From: Flavobacterium sp. UBA6721
GTDB taxonomy: Bacteria; Bacteroidota; Bacteroidia; Flavobacteriales; Flavobacteriaceae
Assembly (NCBI GenBank): GCA_002454195.1
Contig: DKIJ01000027.1
Span: 34,458-98,457 of the forward strand
Direction of reading: 5' to 3'
DNA length: 64,000 nt
In this document: positions 1-8,157 of the stretch, in pieces
Layout of the letters: every line of letters starts with the position of its first letter
Numbering within the stretch: position 1 is the first letter of the stretch
Notes under the pieces: model-generated
Seen by the model: the letters and a program-made list of their open reading frames with translations, nothing else
Databases searched by the model: none
What the model was told of the DNA's origin: nothing
Program-made: the position numbers and the translations under genes

Positions 1-221
1 AGAATCTGTTCATGACTGTTTTCCCAAACATGTTGAATAACGTGAGGTGTGGTAATGAATTGAGAAACGCCAAAACTTTTCAAAGCTTGCGTTAAACGTA
101 AGGAATCTTCAAAATTTTTAGCGCCATCATCAATACCAGGAAGAAGATGGGAATGAATATCAATATGGTTGTCCGGAATTAAATCCTTCAAAACCGGCTT
201 GGATTTAAAAAGTGTAAACAT
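1..221 (-). CDS. PHP-type tyrosine phosphatase (CpsB/CapC family), 5' end only
   Basis: The reverse strand from the ATG at 221 encodes about 73 residues before the window ends, so the C-terminus is missing. The text contains DIHSHLLPGIDDGA near residue 20, the metal-binding start of the PHP domain in the CpsB/CapC/YwqE family of manganese-dependent protein-tyrosine phosphatases. It continues with a conserved TTPH motif near residue 60. Members act in the cytoplasm and dephosphorylate bacterial tyrosine kinases that control capsule or exopolysaccharide chain length. It lies back to back with the polysaccharide locus that starts at 557, which fits that role. No Wzc-type kinase is visible inside the window. 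The family is clear; the substrate is inferred. Confidence 0.85.
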   Translation of the reverse strand, partial: MFTLFKSKPVLKDLIPDNHIDIHSHLLPGIDDGAKNFEDSLRLTQALKSFGVSQFITTPHVIQHVWENSHEQI

Positions 222-261
222 AGCGCAAAGATAAGGAAAAAGTGATGGGATTGAAATGATT

Positions 262-437
262 AGTTCTGGGTTGTAAGTTATGAGTTAGGTATTGGAAGTC
301 TATAAATTTCTTTTCCCCTTTAGGGGCAGAAAAAAAAATACCCCACAACCCACAACTCAGAACTCAGAACTCAGAACTCACAACCCAGAACTCACAACCC
401 ACAACTCACAACTCACAACCCACAACCCCACAACAAA
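262..437. repeat. ACAACYC-type degenerate repeat array with inverted arm
   Basis: A dense run of 7-9 base units (ACAACCC, ACAACTC, AGAACTC, AGAACCC) fills about 341-437. An arm of opposite sense (GTTCTGGGTTGTAAGTTATGAG) lies at 263-285, so the whole could fold into a long imperfect hairpin. It fills the space between the left-edge phosphatase gene and the ABC permease. The same family recurs at about 1429-1497, 1883-2020 and 20384-20432. An open frame runs through it (292-510) but encodes only Thr-His-Asn-Pro-rich repeat text and is not a gene. Confidence 0.8.
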
Positions 438-556
438 CAAGGATTTTCTTTTAAAACGGGTAGTTTTTAGTCTTTTTAGGTTATTAGTCGGTTATTTTTG
501 GTGGGTTTAGAGAATGAGATTTATATTTACAACTAAGAATTTTTGAATTAAAAATA

Positions 557-1426
557 ATGAAACCAAAAGATACTGTTGATGAAGATTGGCTGTTTGAAAT
601 CAAACCCAAAAACAGTTTTTTTTCTCTGAATCTAAATGAAGTTTGGCGCTATCGTGATTTATTATTTCTTTTTGTCAAAAGAGATGTAGTAACCGTGTAC
701 AAGCAAACCGTTTTAGGACCACTTTGGTATCTCATTCAACCCTTATTTACATCCATTACCTTTACCATTATTTTTAATACCGTCGCAGGTATCGAAACAG
801 GAGCAGTACCTCCTTTTTTATTTAATATGGCAGGAATTACTGTTTGGAATTATTTTACCACTTGTTTGAATGGAACTTCCAATACCTTTGCGGCCAACGC
901 AGGGATCTTTGGTAAGGTATATTTCCCTAGGATAATAACGCCGCTTTCGGTGGTGATCTCTAACGTATTGAAATTTGGTATCCAATTTATAATTTTCATT
1001 TGTTTTTATCTTTATTTCTATTGGAATGGAGCAGCAATAGGACTCACCATTTGGGTTTTGTTTTTTCCTTTGTTAATCGTTTTAATGGGGATTTTGGGCT
1101 TAGGCTTAGGAATGATTATTTCTTCAATGGTGACTAAATACCGCGATTTAAATTACCTTATTGGTTTTGGAGTACAATTGTTAATGTACCTTTCGGCAGT
1201 AGTTTATCCTATGGCACTTATTGAAAAGAAAATGCCACAATACAGCTGGTTAGTACAATACAATCCATTGGCCTATATCATTGAAACATCCCGAGTCATG
1301 TTACTGAATGTGGGGGAGATTTCAGTTTATGGCATTGTGTATACAGCGTCGATTACGATCAGCGTTTTTATTTTAGGCTTATTAGTTTTTAATAAGGTAG
1401 AAAAGAGTTTTATTGATACGGTTTAA
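557..1426 (+). CDS. wzm: ABC-2 type polysaccharide export permease (Wzm-like)
   Basis: This 289-residue integral membrane protein has about six hydrophobic segments (roughly 55-75, 85-110, 130-155, 160-185, 195-225, 255-280) and the ABC-2 permease layout of Wzm/TagG. The residues around 45-65 (FVKRDVVTVYKQTVLGPLWY) are the typical amphipathic lead-in of O-antigen exporters. It would form the inner-membrane channel through which a lipid-linked polysaccharide is flipped, driven by the ATPase at 1988-3244. A repeat-flanked four-helix-bundle gene now sits between the two subunits, which are usually adjacent. The ATG follows an A-rich stretch typical of Bacteroidota starts. Confidence 0.9.
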   Translation: MKPKDTVDEDWLFEIKPKNSFFSLNLNEVWRYRDLLFLFVKRDVVTVYKQTVLGPLWYLIQPLFTSITFTIIFNTVAGIETGAVPPFLFNMAGITVWNYFTTCLNGTSNTFAANAGIFGKVYFPRIITPLSVVISNVLKFGIQFIIFICFYLYFYWNGAAIGLTIWVLFFPLLIVLMGILGLGLGMIISSMVTKYRDLNYLIGFGVQLLMYLSAVVYPMALIEKKMPQYSWLVQYNPLAYIIETSRVMLLNVGEISVYGIVYTASITISVFILGLLVFNKVEKSFIDTV

Positions 1427-1428
1427 GC

Positions 1429-1497
1429 AGTTATGAGTTGTGAGTTGTCAGTTATGAGATAGTCCAACTGATAACCCACAACTGATAACCCACAACA
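1429..1497. repeat. ACAACYC-type inverted repeat, left flank of the four-helix-bundle gene
   Basis: The stretch reads GTTATGAGTTGTGAGTTGTC and then, after a short loop, AACTGATAACCCACAACTGA, so the two arms can pair imperfectly. It begins a few bases after the permease stop codon and ends about 7 bases before the ATG at 1505. It belongs to the same family as the arrays at 262-437 and 1883-2020. Confidence 0.8.
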
Positions 1498-1504
1498 AAA
1501 AAAC

Positions 1505-1879
1505 ATGAGCGATTTTAAAAGTTATAAAGATTTAGACATTTACAATATTGGTTTGGATTTGTTTTTAACGGTACATCCTAATAGTCTAAAGTTACCCAAG
1601 TACGAATTGTATGAGTTAGGAAGTCAGTTGCGGCGCTCTTCAGATAGTGTAGTGTCTAATATAGTAGAAGGATATGGAAGAAGAAAATATAAAGCTGATT
1701 TTATTCGGTTTTTGGTTTTTTCTCATTCTAGTTGTTTAGAGACAATTGGTCATATTTATAAAATAGTAGTACTATATCCTAATTTGAAACCGGATTTTGA
1801 ATCATTAATACAGCGTTATGAAAATTTAGGTGGAAAAATTTTTAACTTTATAAAGTATGTAGAACAAAATTGGAAATAG
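1505..1879 (+). CDS. four-helix-bundle protein (23S rRNA intervening-sequence protein / Avd-like family)
   Basis: The 124-residue protein has the family hallmarks: a SYKDLDIYNIGLDLF-type start, the LGSQLRRSSDSVVSNIVEGYGR segment around residues 38-60 (given here only as a landmark) and a conserved FIRFLVFSHSSCLET helix. Relatives are encoded in intervening sequences of 23S rRNA genes and, as Avd, in diversity-generating retroelements, where they form basic helical pentamers. No rRNA, reverse transcriptase or template repeat is present here. The gene lies alone between the Wzm and Wzt genes and has related repeats on both sides, so it looks like cargo of a repeat element, not part of the exporter. 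Its function is unknown. Confidence 0.85.
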   Translation: MSDFKSYKDLDIYNIGLDLFLTVHPNSLKLPKYELYELGSQLRRSSDSVVSNIVEGYGRRKYKADFIRFLVFSHSSCLETIGHIYKIVVLYPNLKPDFESLIQRYENLGGKIFNFIKYVEQNWK

Positions 1880-1882
1880 CAT

Positions 1883-2020
1883 CAGTTGTGAGTATTGAGT
1901 TATGAGTTTTAGAGGTTTTAGAACCCAGAACCCAGAACCCAGAACCCACAACTCACAACCCAGAACCCTGAACTCACAACTCAAACAATGCCCGACAACC
2001 CACAACCCACAACTCACAAC
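1883..2020. repeat. ACAACYC-type repeat array, right flank; supplies the start codon of the next gene
   Basis: One arm (AGTTGTGAGTATTGAGTTATG) at about 1884-1904 is followed by AGAACCC/ACAACTC/ACAACCC units at about 1920-2020. The array runs into the coding frame of the ABC ATPase: its ATG at 1988 and about ten codons (reading Pro-Gln-Pro-Thr-Thr-His) are repeat sequence. The family consensus is loose, with units of 7-9 bases. Confidence 0.8.
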
Positions 2021-3244
2021 AAGAATATTATTCTAAAAGCCGAAAACATCTCCAAGCAATACCGATTAGGTACGGTAGGAACGGGTACGCTTAGTCATGA
2101 CTTTAATCGTTGGTGGCATCGTATTCGAGGAAAAGAAGATCCGTATTTAAAAATAGGCGATGTGAATGATCGTTCCACAAAGGGAAGTTCCGATTATGTA
2201 TGGGCGTTACAGGATATCAATTTTGAAGTAGAGCGTGGGGAAGTATTAGGAATCATTGGTAAAAATGGAGCAGGGAAATCAACGCTCTTAAAAATTCTTT
2301 CAAAGGTTACAGCACCTACAACAGGAACTATTAAATCCCGTGGTCGTATCGCTTCTTTGTTAGAAGTGGGTACCGGTTTTAATGGCGAATTAACAGGCAG
2401 GGAAAATATTTATCTCAATGGTGCTATTTTAGGAATGACCAAAAGCGAAATCACATCCAAGCTCGATGAGATAATCGAATTTTCAGGTTGTGAACGCTAC
2501 ATAGACACTCCTGTAAAACGCTACAGTAGCGGAATGACCGTTCGTTTGGCATTTGCTGTAGCTGCCTTTCTCGAACCTGAAATTTTAGTTATCGATGAGG
2601 TATTAGCCGTAGGCGATGCCGAATTCCAAAAAAAAGCCATCGGCAAGATGCAGGATATTTCCAGAGGAGAAGGAAGAACAGTGCTTTTTGTGAGCCATAA
2701 TATGGCAGCGGTGAAGAGTTTGTGTACCAGAGGAATTGTTTTAGAGCATGGGAAAGTGGTTTTTGAGGGGGGGATTGAAGAAAGTGTTCAATATTATTTA
2801 ATGAGTGAAAATAAATCGGAAGACTCCAGAATCTTCACTAACAGTAAAAAGGGGTCAAATGGAATTAAAAAAATCCAAATTCAGGGAATTGACGGTATTC
2901 ACAAACATGAAGATGATATTTTAATAAACATAACTTTTTCTGAAATTAATACCGAATGTAGAGTTGGTGTTGCATTATTAAATGCAAATAAAACTAAAGT
3001 TTTTACGGATGTATGTAAAATTAATAAACAGAATAAAGAAATAGGTTGTAAAATTCCCGGATTTTTACTGCTTAAAGGTACCTATAGTATAGATGTTGCG
3101 ACTTTTAGTGATAATGTAGTTTATGATTATATCGAAGATGTATGTCCATTTCAAATTGTCGATTTAATAAATGACTATAAGATTTATAACGGTAAAATTG
3201 GTGATTTAAAAATTAAATGTGAATGGAATGAAGTTGAAAGATAG
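1988..3244 (+). CDS. wzt: ABC transporter ATP-binding protein with C-terminal glycan-recognition-type domain (Wzt-like)
   Basis: The 418-residue cytoplasmic ATPase powers polysaccharide export together with the permease at 557. Walker A is GKNGAGKST (91-99), the signature YSSGM (179-183), Walker B ILVIDE (199-204) and the H-loop histidine about 237. Residues from about 285 form an extra domain like the Wzt C-terminal beta-sandwich that reads the end cap of the glycan. The only in-frame ATG near the 5' end lies in the ACAACYC repeat, so the first 10 or so residues are repeat-encoded; homologues would normally start near residue 12 (NIILKAENISKQY). After about 2800 the DNA becomes markedly more AT-rich, suggesting the specificity domain was exchanged. 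The next gene overlaps its end. Confidence 0.92.
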   Translation: MPDNPQPTTHNKNIILKAENISKQYRLGTVGTGTLSHDFNRWWHRIRGKEDPYLKIGDVNDRSTKGSSDYVWALQDINFEVERGEVLGIIGKNGAGKSTLLKILSKVTAPTTGTIKSRGRIASLLEVGTGFNGELTGRENIYLNGAILGMTKSEITSKLDEIIEFSGCERYIDTPVKRYSSGMTVRLAFAVAAFLEPEILVIDEVLAVGDAEFQKKAIGKMQDISRGEGRTVLFVSHNMAAVKSLCTRGIVLEHGKVVFEGGIEESVQYYLMSENKSEDSRIFTNSKKGSNGIKKIQIQGIDGIHKHEDDILINITFSEINTECRVGVALLNANKTKVFTDVCKINKQNKEIGCKIPGFLLLKGTYSIDVATFSDNVVYDYIEDVCPFQIVDLINDYKIYNGKIGDLKIKCEWNEVER

Positions 3245-3767
3245 ATTTCTCAAATTTTTTCATTTAAAAAAAGACATAAAGAAAAATGTTTTTTTACATA
3301 ACTCAACTAAAGTGTATCCGAATGTAATTTTTGATACAATTTATGGTGGAAATATTGAAGTTGATGAGAAAACTGAAATTCTATATGGTGTTATTCTTAT
3401 GACATATGGGGGATTTATTAAAATAGGTAAAAATTGTTCCATTAATCCTTACACTATTTTATATGGTCATGGCGGTTTAACTATTGGCGATAATGTATTG
3501 ATTGCCGGTCATTGTTTAATAATTCCTGCAAATCATAATTTTAGCAATCCTGATATACCAACTAACCAACAAGGCGAAACTCGAAAAGGAATTGTTATAA
3601 AAGATAATGTATGGCTTGGTTCGGGAGTCAAAATTCTGGATGGAGTAACTATTGGTTCTGGTGCAATAGTTGCGGCTGGAGCTGTAGTTTCAAAAGATGT
3701 AGAACCAAATACAATTGTAGGAGGAGTTCCTGCAAAAAAAATAAAAGATAGATTTCAATCATCATAA
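3228..3767 (+). CDS. hexapeptide-repeat acyltransferase (WbbJ/maltose O-acetyltransferase-like)
   Basis: Left-handed beta-helix repeats run through the protein (INPYTILYGHGGLTIGDNVL, then VWLGSGVKILDGVTIGSGAI) and it ends with the usual GGVPAKKIKDR tail. The histidine in PANHNF (about 105) fits the acetyl-transfer active site. It probably acetylates a sugar or sugar nucleotide of the surface glycan. An in-frame GTG at 3219 exists, but ATG at 3228 is preferred; either start overlaps the preceding ATPase gene by 17-26 bases, implying coupled translation. The acceptor is unknown. Confidence 0.85.
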   Translation: MKLKDRFLKFFHLKKDIKKNVFLHNSTKVYPNVIFDTIYGGNIEVDEKTEILYGVILMTYGGFIKIGKNCSINPYTILYGHGGLTIGDNVLIAGHCLIIPANHNFSNPDIPTNQQGETRKGIVIKDNVWLGSGVKILDGVTIGSGAIVAAGAVVSKDVEPNTIVGGVPAKKIKDRFQSS

Positions 3768-3768
3768 A

Positions 3769-4584
3769 ATGAAATTAAAAAAACTTAGAAAAATTTATAG
3801 GGTTTTATTTCCAATAAAGCTTTCTCCCAATCAAAATTTTATAAATAATCTAAAGGCTAATAAGCAGATTAAAGATTTCGAAAAAGAGGAAGGGCTTTAT
3901 ATCTTTATTTTACAAAATAATCAAAAAATCTATTGTAGGGATCAAAATCATAGTGATTATTCGGTTTTCGATCAGATATTTAATAAGGAAGAATACTCGG
4001 ATGTGTCTTCTGTTTTAAATTTGAATAAAGAGTTTGATTCTAAAGAAAGCATCTTAATTGATGCTGGAGCAAATGTTGGATTTGCGACTATTTATCTATC
4101 TCAAAAAAGAATATTCGATAAGATTTTCTGTATAGAACCTTCAAAATCTAATTTTGAAATTTTAAAGAAAAATATTTCCACATTAGATACAACAATAAAT
4201 GTGACACTTTTAGAAAATGCACTTTCAGCCAGAGAAAATCAAAGTTTTCATCTCAAAAATGATTTTAGAGACGGACAAGACTGGTCAATAACAACTATCC
4301 AAAGAGAAAATGGAGAAGTTAAAGGAATTACTATAAATGAAATTATAAATAAGTATGATTTAGAGGAAATTACGTTGTTAAAAATAGATATTGAAGGAGC
4401 AGAAAGATTTATTTTTGATGAATCAGTAAATTTGGAATATTTGGATAAGATTAAAATAATTGTTATTGAAATACACGATGAATTTGATATCAGAGAAGAT
4501 ATTTACAAAGTTTTAAAAAATAATAACTATTTATTAATTGAATCAGGCGAACTAACAACTGCAATAAATAAAAAGTTTCTGTGA
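3769..4584 (+). CDS. FkbM family SAM-dependent methyltransferase
   Basis: The 271-residue protein carries the SAM-binding motif DAGANVGFATIYL near residue 97, the acidic CIEPSKSNFEIL strand that follows it, and the family-typical LLKIDIEGAERFI near residue 205. FkbM enzymes O-methylate small molecules and sugars. In O-antigen loci they often methylate sugar residues, sometimes as a chain-ending cap. The gene starts one base after the preceding stop codon and is very AT-rich, like its neighbours up to about 8 kb. A capping methyl group recognised by the Wzt C-terminal domain is a possible but untested role. Confidence 0.88.
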   Translation: MKLKKLRKIYRVLFPIKLSPNQNFINNLKANKQIKDFEKEEGLYIFILQNNQKIYCRDQNHSDYSVFDQIFNKEEYSDVSSVLNLNKEFDSKESILIDAGANVGFATIYLSQKRIFDKIFCIEPSKSNFEILKKNISTLDTTINVTLLENALSARENQSFHLKNDFRDGQDWSITTIQRENGEVKGITINEIINKYDLEEITLLKIDIEGAERFIFDESVNLEYLDKIKIIVIEIHDEFDIREDIYKVLKNNNYLLIESGELTTAINKKFL

Positions 4585-4602
4585 TTTTAAATTATAGAAT
4601 AT

Positions 4603-5439
4603 ATGAATCCAATAATAAGTATAATTATTCCTTGTTATAATTCTGAAGTAACTTTAGATAAAACTTTGAGATCAGTTATAGAACAAGAATTTCAGGATTG
4701 GGAAGCATTAATAATTAATGACGGTTCAACAGATGATACAGAGAAAGTTGCTTTAGAATGGGTAAATAAAGATAATAGATTTAAATATTTCTCTAAACAG
4801 AATGAAGGACTAGGTAAAACCCGGAATTTTGGAATCAATAAAGCAACAGGAACTTATATATTACCCTTAGATTCAGACAATCTCATTGAAAGGGATTTTA
4901 TTCAGGATGCGATAAACGTTTTTGAAAATAATCCAGAAATTGGGATTGTCCATGGTCATGCCGAGTATTTTGGTGAAAAAACAGGAATTTGGATAATTGA
5001 GGAATTCAATTTGACTAATATGTTAGCTCATAATTATATAGATGCTTGTGCCATATATAAAAAAGTACTTTGGCAACAGGTAGGTGGTTATGATGAAAAT
5101 ATGCCACATCAGGGTAATGAAGATTGGGAGTTATGGTTAGCATTTGGAGTTGCAAATGTGAAATTCTACCATCTTAAAAAAGTTACTTTCCAATATTTTG
5201 TTTCAAAAAATTCAATGATTAGATCTTTCTCTGAAAAAATGATTAAAGACAATCAGGATTATATATTAAAAAGATATAGCAAAGAATATCACTCTCAATA
5301 TTGCAAGCTAATTTCATCAATTAAAAAAAAAGAAAACTATGTGCGTGAAAAACTAAAAAGCAAAAAGGTTGTGATGAATCTTTTCACCCATATGTTTTTT
5401 GGATTTAAAATTTTCACGAAAATAGATGATAAATTTTAA
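4603..5439 (+). CDS. family 2 glycosyltransferase
   Basis: The GT-A fold is clear: SIIIPCYNSE at 5-14, NDGS near 39-42, the metal-binding LDSDN at about 89-93 and the acceptor-side NEDWELW near 172-178. At 278 residues without membrane helices it is a cytoplasmic enzyme that adds a sugar to the growing lipid-linked glycan. Its pattern (IPCY, DWE near residue 31, GGYDENMP) closely matches the genes at 8158, 9003 and 11682, so these four look like paralogues. Donor and linkage cannot be read from the sequence. Confidence 0.9.
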   Translation: MNPIISIIIPCYNSEVTLDKTLRSVIEQEFQDWEALIINDGSTDDTEKVALEWVNKDNRFKYFSKQNEGLGKTRNFGINKATGTYILPLDSDNLIERDFIQDAINVFENNPEIGIVHGHAEYFGEKTGIWIIEEFNLTNMLAHNYIDACAIYKKVLWQQVGGYDENMPHQGNEDWELWLAFGVANVKFYHLKKVTFQYFVSKNSMIRSFSEKMIKDNQDYILKRYSKEYHSQYCKLISSIKKKENYVREKLKSKKVVMNLFTHMFFGFKIFTKIDDKF

Positions 5440-5442
5440 GAA

Positions 5443-6291
5443 ATGATTTCAATCATAATTTGTTCACGAAAAGCTAGTATTTCACAAGATCTTTCAGTTA
5501 ATATTAAAGAAACGATAGGATGTGTTTATGAACTAATTATTATAGATAATTCAGAAAACCATTATTCCATTTTCGAAGCATATAATTTAGGAATAGATAA
5601 GAGCGTTGGAAAGTATTTGTGTTTTATTCATGATGATATTCTTTTTCATACCCAAAATTGGGGATTAATTTTGAATAATATTTTTGACAAAAATCCTAAC
5701 ATTGGTCTGATTGGTGTTGCAGGTGCAAAAGTAAAAACCAAGATGCCATCAGCTTGGTGGGATTGTTTAGAGGATTTTAAAGTTTTAAATCTCATTCAAC
5801 ACCTTGATGCTGATAAAAAACAGTTTTGGAATAAAGGATTTCAGAAATCTGAGGAAGAAGTTGTAGTTGTTGATGGTGTTTTTTTAGCTGCAAAAAGAAT
5901 AGACGGTATAGGTTTTTGTAAGAAGTTAAAAGGATATCATAATTATGATTTGAATTTGTCTTTTGAATATTTAAAGAAGGGTTTTAAAATTGTTGTAACA
6001 AATAAAATTTTAATTGAACATTTTTCACTTGGAAAACTTGATAAATCCTGGATTATTTCAGCATTAAAAATTCATGAAATTTATTCTGATTTTCTTCCGT
6101 TGACTTCTTTGGATGTTTATGAAATAAAAAATCAGGAATTTAAAAATGGAAGTAAATTTGTAAATGAATTGTTATATTACAAAATGTTTAGGGAAGCGAT
6201 ATTTTTATGGTCAAAGTTAGTTAGACTAAAACCTAAAAGTAAATTCCATTTAGAATTTATAAAAAAAATCAAAACTGCATGCTTGCCATAA
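5443..6291 (+). CDS. family 2-like glycosyltransferase with HDD in place of DXD
   Basis: The 282-residue protein begins ISIIICSRKAS and has LIIIDNSENHYS and then CFIHDDILFH at about 59-68, the position where canonical GT2 enzymes carry DXD. This resembles the GT2-like subfamily with an H-D-D motif. A GVFLAAKR element and a YHNYDLNLS segment follow, as in enzymes acting on polysaccharide repeats. It begins 3 bases after the previous gene, and the next gene overlaps its 3' end by 13 bases, so they are co-transcribed. Acceptor and donor are unknown. Confidence 0.8.
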   Translation: MISIIICSRKASISQDLSVNIKETIGCVYELIIIDNSENHYSIFEAYNLGIDKSVGKYLCFIHDDILFHTQNWGLILNNIFDKNPNIGLIGVAGAKVKTKMPSAWWDCLEDFKVLNLIQHLDADKKQFWNKGFQKSEEEVVVVDGVFLAAKRIDGIGFCKKLKGYHNYDLNLSFEYLKKGFKIVVTNKILIEHFSLGKLDKSWIISALKIHEIYSDFLPLTSLDVYEIKNQEFKNGSKFVNELLYYKMFREAIFLWSKLVRLKPKSKFHLEFIKKIKTACLP

Positions 6292-7181
6292 TAATTCCCT
6301 ATTATAAAGCTGTTTTCTTTGAAGAAACCCTGAAGTCTTTGGCTGAACAAACGGACAAACGTTTTAAAGTATATATTGGTGATGATGCAAGTCCGGATGA
6401 TTGTATAGTAATGGTAGAAAAATTCCGTTCTAAGTTTAATATTGTTTATCATAGGTTTGAATCCAATCTGGGGAGTAAATCACTTAGTAAACATTGGGAA
6501 CGTTGCATCAGCTTGTCTTCAGAAGAGAACTGGTTAATGATTTTAGGAGATGATGATTATTTAGAAAATAATGCAGTAGCCTCATTTTATAATAATTTGG
6601 AAAATTTTCAAAATAAAACGAATGTAGTCCGATTTGCTTCTAAAATTTACAGACAAGAATTAGGCGTGTTTTCAAGATTATATGAGCATCCTATTTGGGA
6701 AAAAGCTTCGGATTCTTATTTTAGAAAGTTCCGGTTTTTAACAATGAGTTCTTTGTCTGAATATATTTTTAAAAAAGAAAGTTATAATCAATTTAAATTT
6801 TCTGATTTTCCTTTGGCTTGGTATTCGGATGATATGGCCTGGCTTGAATTTTCCGGTACTCAAGAAATCTATTCAATCAATGAAGCTGTAGTAGTTTTTA
6901 GATTTTCAAATTATAATATTTCTGGTAAAGAAGATAATGTAACAGATAAGGAGCAAGCTAAGTTTTTATTTTATAAAAAACTAATCAAAAATCAGTTAAA
7001 CAAGTTTACAGCATTTCAGAGAGAAAAATTATTATTAGAATTTGGTATTACAATTATTGCTCAAAATAGAGTAAATACAGAACAATTCAGTTTGGTCTTT
7101 TTTCAGTTAATTAAAAACGGATCGTTCTATGCTTCTGCTAAGTTTATTAGAAGAGTGATTTTAGCAAAACTTAAAAAGTAA
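6279..7181 (+). CDS. family 2 glycosyltransferase
   Basis: The 300-residue GT-A protein starts LAIIIPYYKAVFFEETLKSL and has GDDASPDD at about 34-41 and GDDDYLENN near 89-97 as the metal site. A WYSDDMAWLEFS segment near 187 corresponds to the catalytic ED/DD region. It starts inside the preceding gene (13-base overlap). Similar proteins are common in flavobacterial O-antigen clusters. Specificity is unknown. Confidence 0.88.
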   Translation: MLAIIIPYYKAVFFEETLKSLAEQTDKRFKVYIGDDASPDDCIVMVEKFRSKFNIVYHRFESNLGSKSLSKHWERCISLSSEENWLMILGDDDYLENNAVASFYNNLENFQNKTNVVRFASKIYRQELGVFSRLYEHPIWEKASDSYFRKFRFLTMSSLSEYIFKKESYNQFKFSDFPLAWYSDDMAWLEFSGTQEIYSINEAVVVFRFSNYNISGKEDNVTDKEQAKFLFYKKLIKNQLNKFTAFQREKLLLEFGITIIAQNRVNTEQFSLVFFQLIKNGSFYASAKFIRRVILAKLKK

Positions 7182-7190
7182 TTATAAAAA

Positions 7191-8147
7191 ATGCAGCTTT
7201 CAGTTATTATTCCAACCTATAATGTAGAACGTTTTATTAAAAAAGCGATTCAATCTGTTTTGGAACAAGCTGAAGTAGCCGAAATTGTTGTGGTTGATGA
7301 TGGGAGTACAGATTCTACAGTCCAAATTGTAAACCATTTGAAACAGGAATATCCAATTATTAAATTGTATTCTCATCCAAATAATGAAAATAAAGGACGC
7401 TCAGCTACAAGAAATATTGGAATTCAAAGAGCTACAGGGGATTTTGTCGCTTTTTTGGATGCTGATGATTATTATTTGCCTAATAGATTTACTAACGATT
7501 TCGCAATTTTTCAAAATGATTTTAATTGTGATGGCATATATAATGCAGTAGGTTTTCACTTCTATCGAAAAGCAACTGAGGACGAATTAAAATCACATCA
7601 ATTATATACTGTAAGACAGAAAGTTGCTCCTGAAGACTTGTTTAAAAACTTGTTGTATGGTAAATGTGGACATTTCCATATTAATGGCCTTACGGTGAAG
7701 AAAAAAGTTTTTGAAGAAACGGGTTTGTTTAATGAAGAATTAGTAGTGGCAGAGGATTCGGAAATGTTTTGGAAAATGGCTATAAAATGTCGTTTAGAAT
7801 CCGGAATTGTAGATAGAGCAGTCGCTATCCGAGGAGTCCATGATAATAATATTTTTGATAAAGAAGACTTGTACAAAATATATAATATTAAAATGCATGA
7901 AACGCTTGCTGTCTGGTGTAGTAAAAATCAAGTGAAAGCTGCCACTATCGATGATATTTTAAAATGGATTTGGATGCTAAGATACCAAGAGCATAACAAA
8001 ATGTATATAAACATTAAAGCTTGGGCACAATTTTTTTTCTCACAGCCCCAATTGCTTTTTACTCTATTCAGCATTAAATATTTTCCTATTATTAGGTATA
8101 GACAAATGCTTTTCCCATTTTTGTACTCAAAGAAAAATATAGAATAA
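7191..8147 (+). CDS. family 2 glycosyltransferase
   Basis: The canonical GT2 motifs are VIIPTYNVERFI at 5-16, VVDDGSTDST near 34-43, GRSATRNIG near 68 and LDADDYY at about 89-95. The AEDSEMFWKMA segment near 186 matches the catalytic-base region. The 318-residue protein has no clear membrane helix. It probably extends the polysaccharide on the cytoplasmic face. It is separated by 9-10 bases from both neighbours. Confidence 0.9.
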   Translation: MQLSVIIPTYNVERFIKKAIQSVLEQAEVAEIVVVDDGSTDSTVQIVNHLKQEYPIIKLYSHPNNENKGRSATRNIGIQRATGDFVAFLDADDYYLPNRFTNDFAIFQNDFNCDGIYNAVGFHFYRKATEDELKSHQLYTVRQKVAPEDLFKNLLYGKCGHFHINGLTVKKKVFEETGLFNEELVVAEDSEMFWKMAIKCRLESGIVDRAVAIRGVHDNNIFDKEDLYKIYNIKMHETLAVWCSKNQVKAATIDDILKWIWMLRYQEHNKMYINIKAWAQFFFSQPQLLFTLFSIKYFPIIRYRQMLFPFLYSKKNIE

Positions 8148-8157
8148 TTTATAAATA

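Noticed and set aside
341-437. Possible CRISPR array
   Set aside because: The units are 7-9 bases, degenerate and directly adjacent; there are no unique spacers and no cas genes.
292-510. Open frame of 72 codons before the ABC permease
   Set aside because: It is a translation of the ACAACYC repeat array (Thr-His-Asn-Pro-rich) and has no domain or upstream signals of a gene.
1505-1879. Possible diversity-generating retroelement (Avd-like protein)
   Set aside because: No reverse transcriptase, template repeat or variable repeat is present, so only the protein-family resemblance remains.
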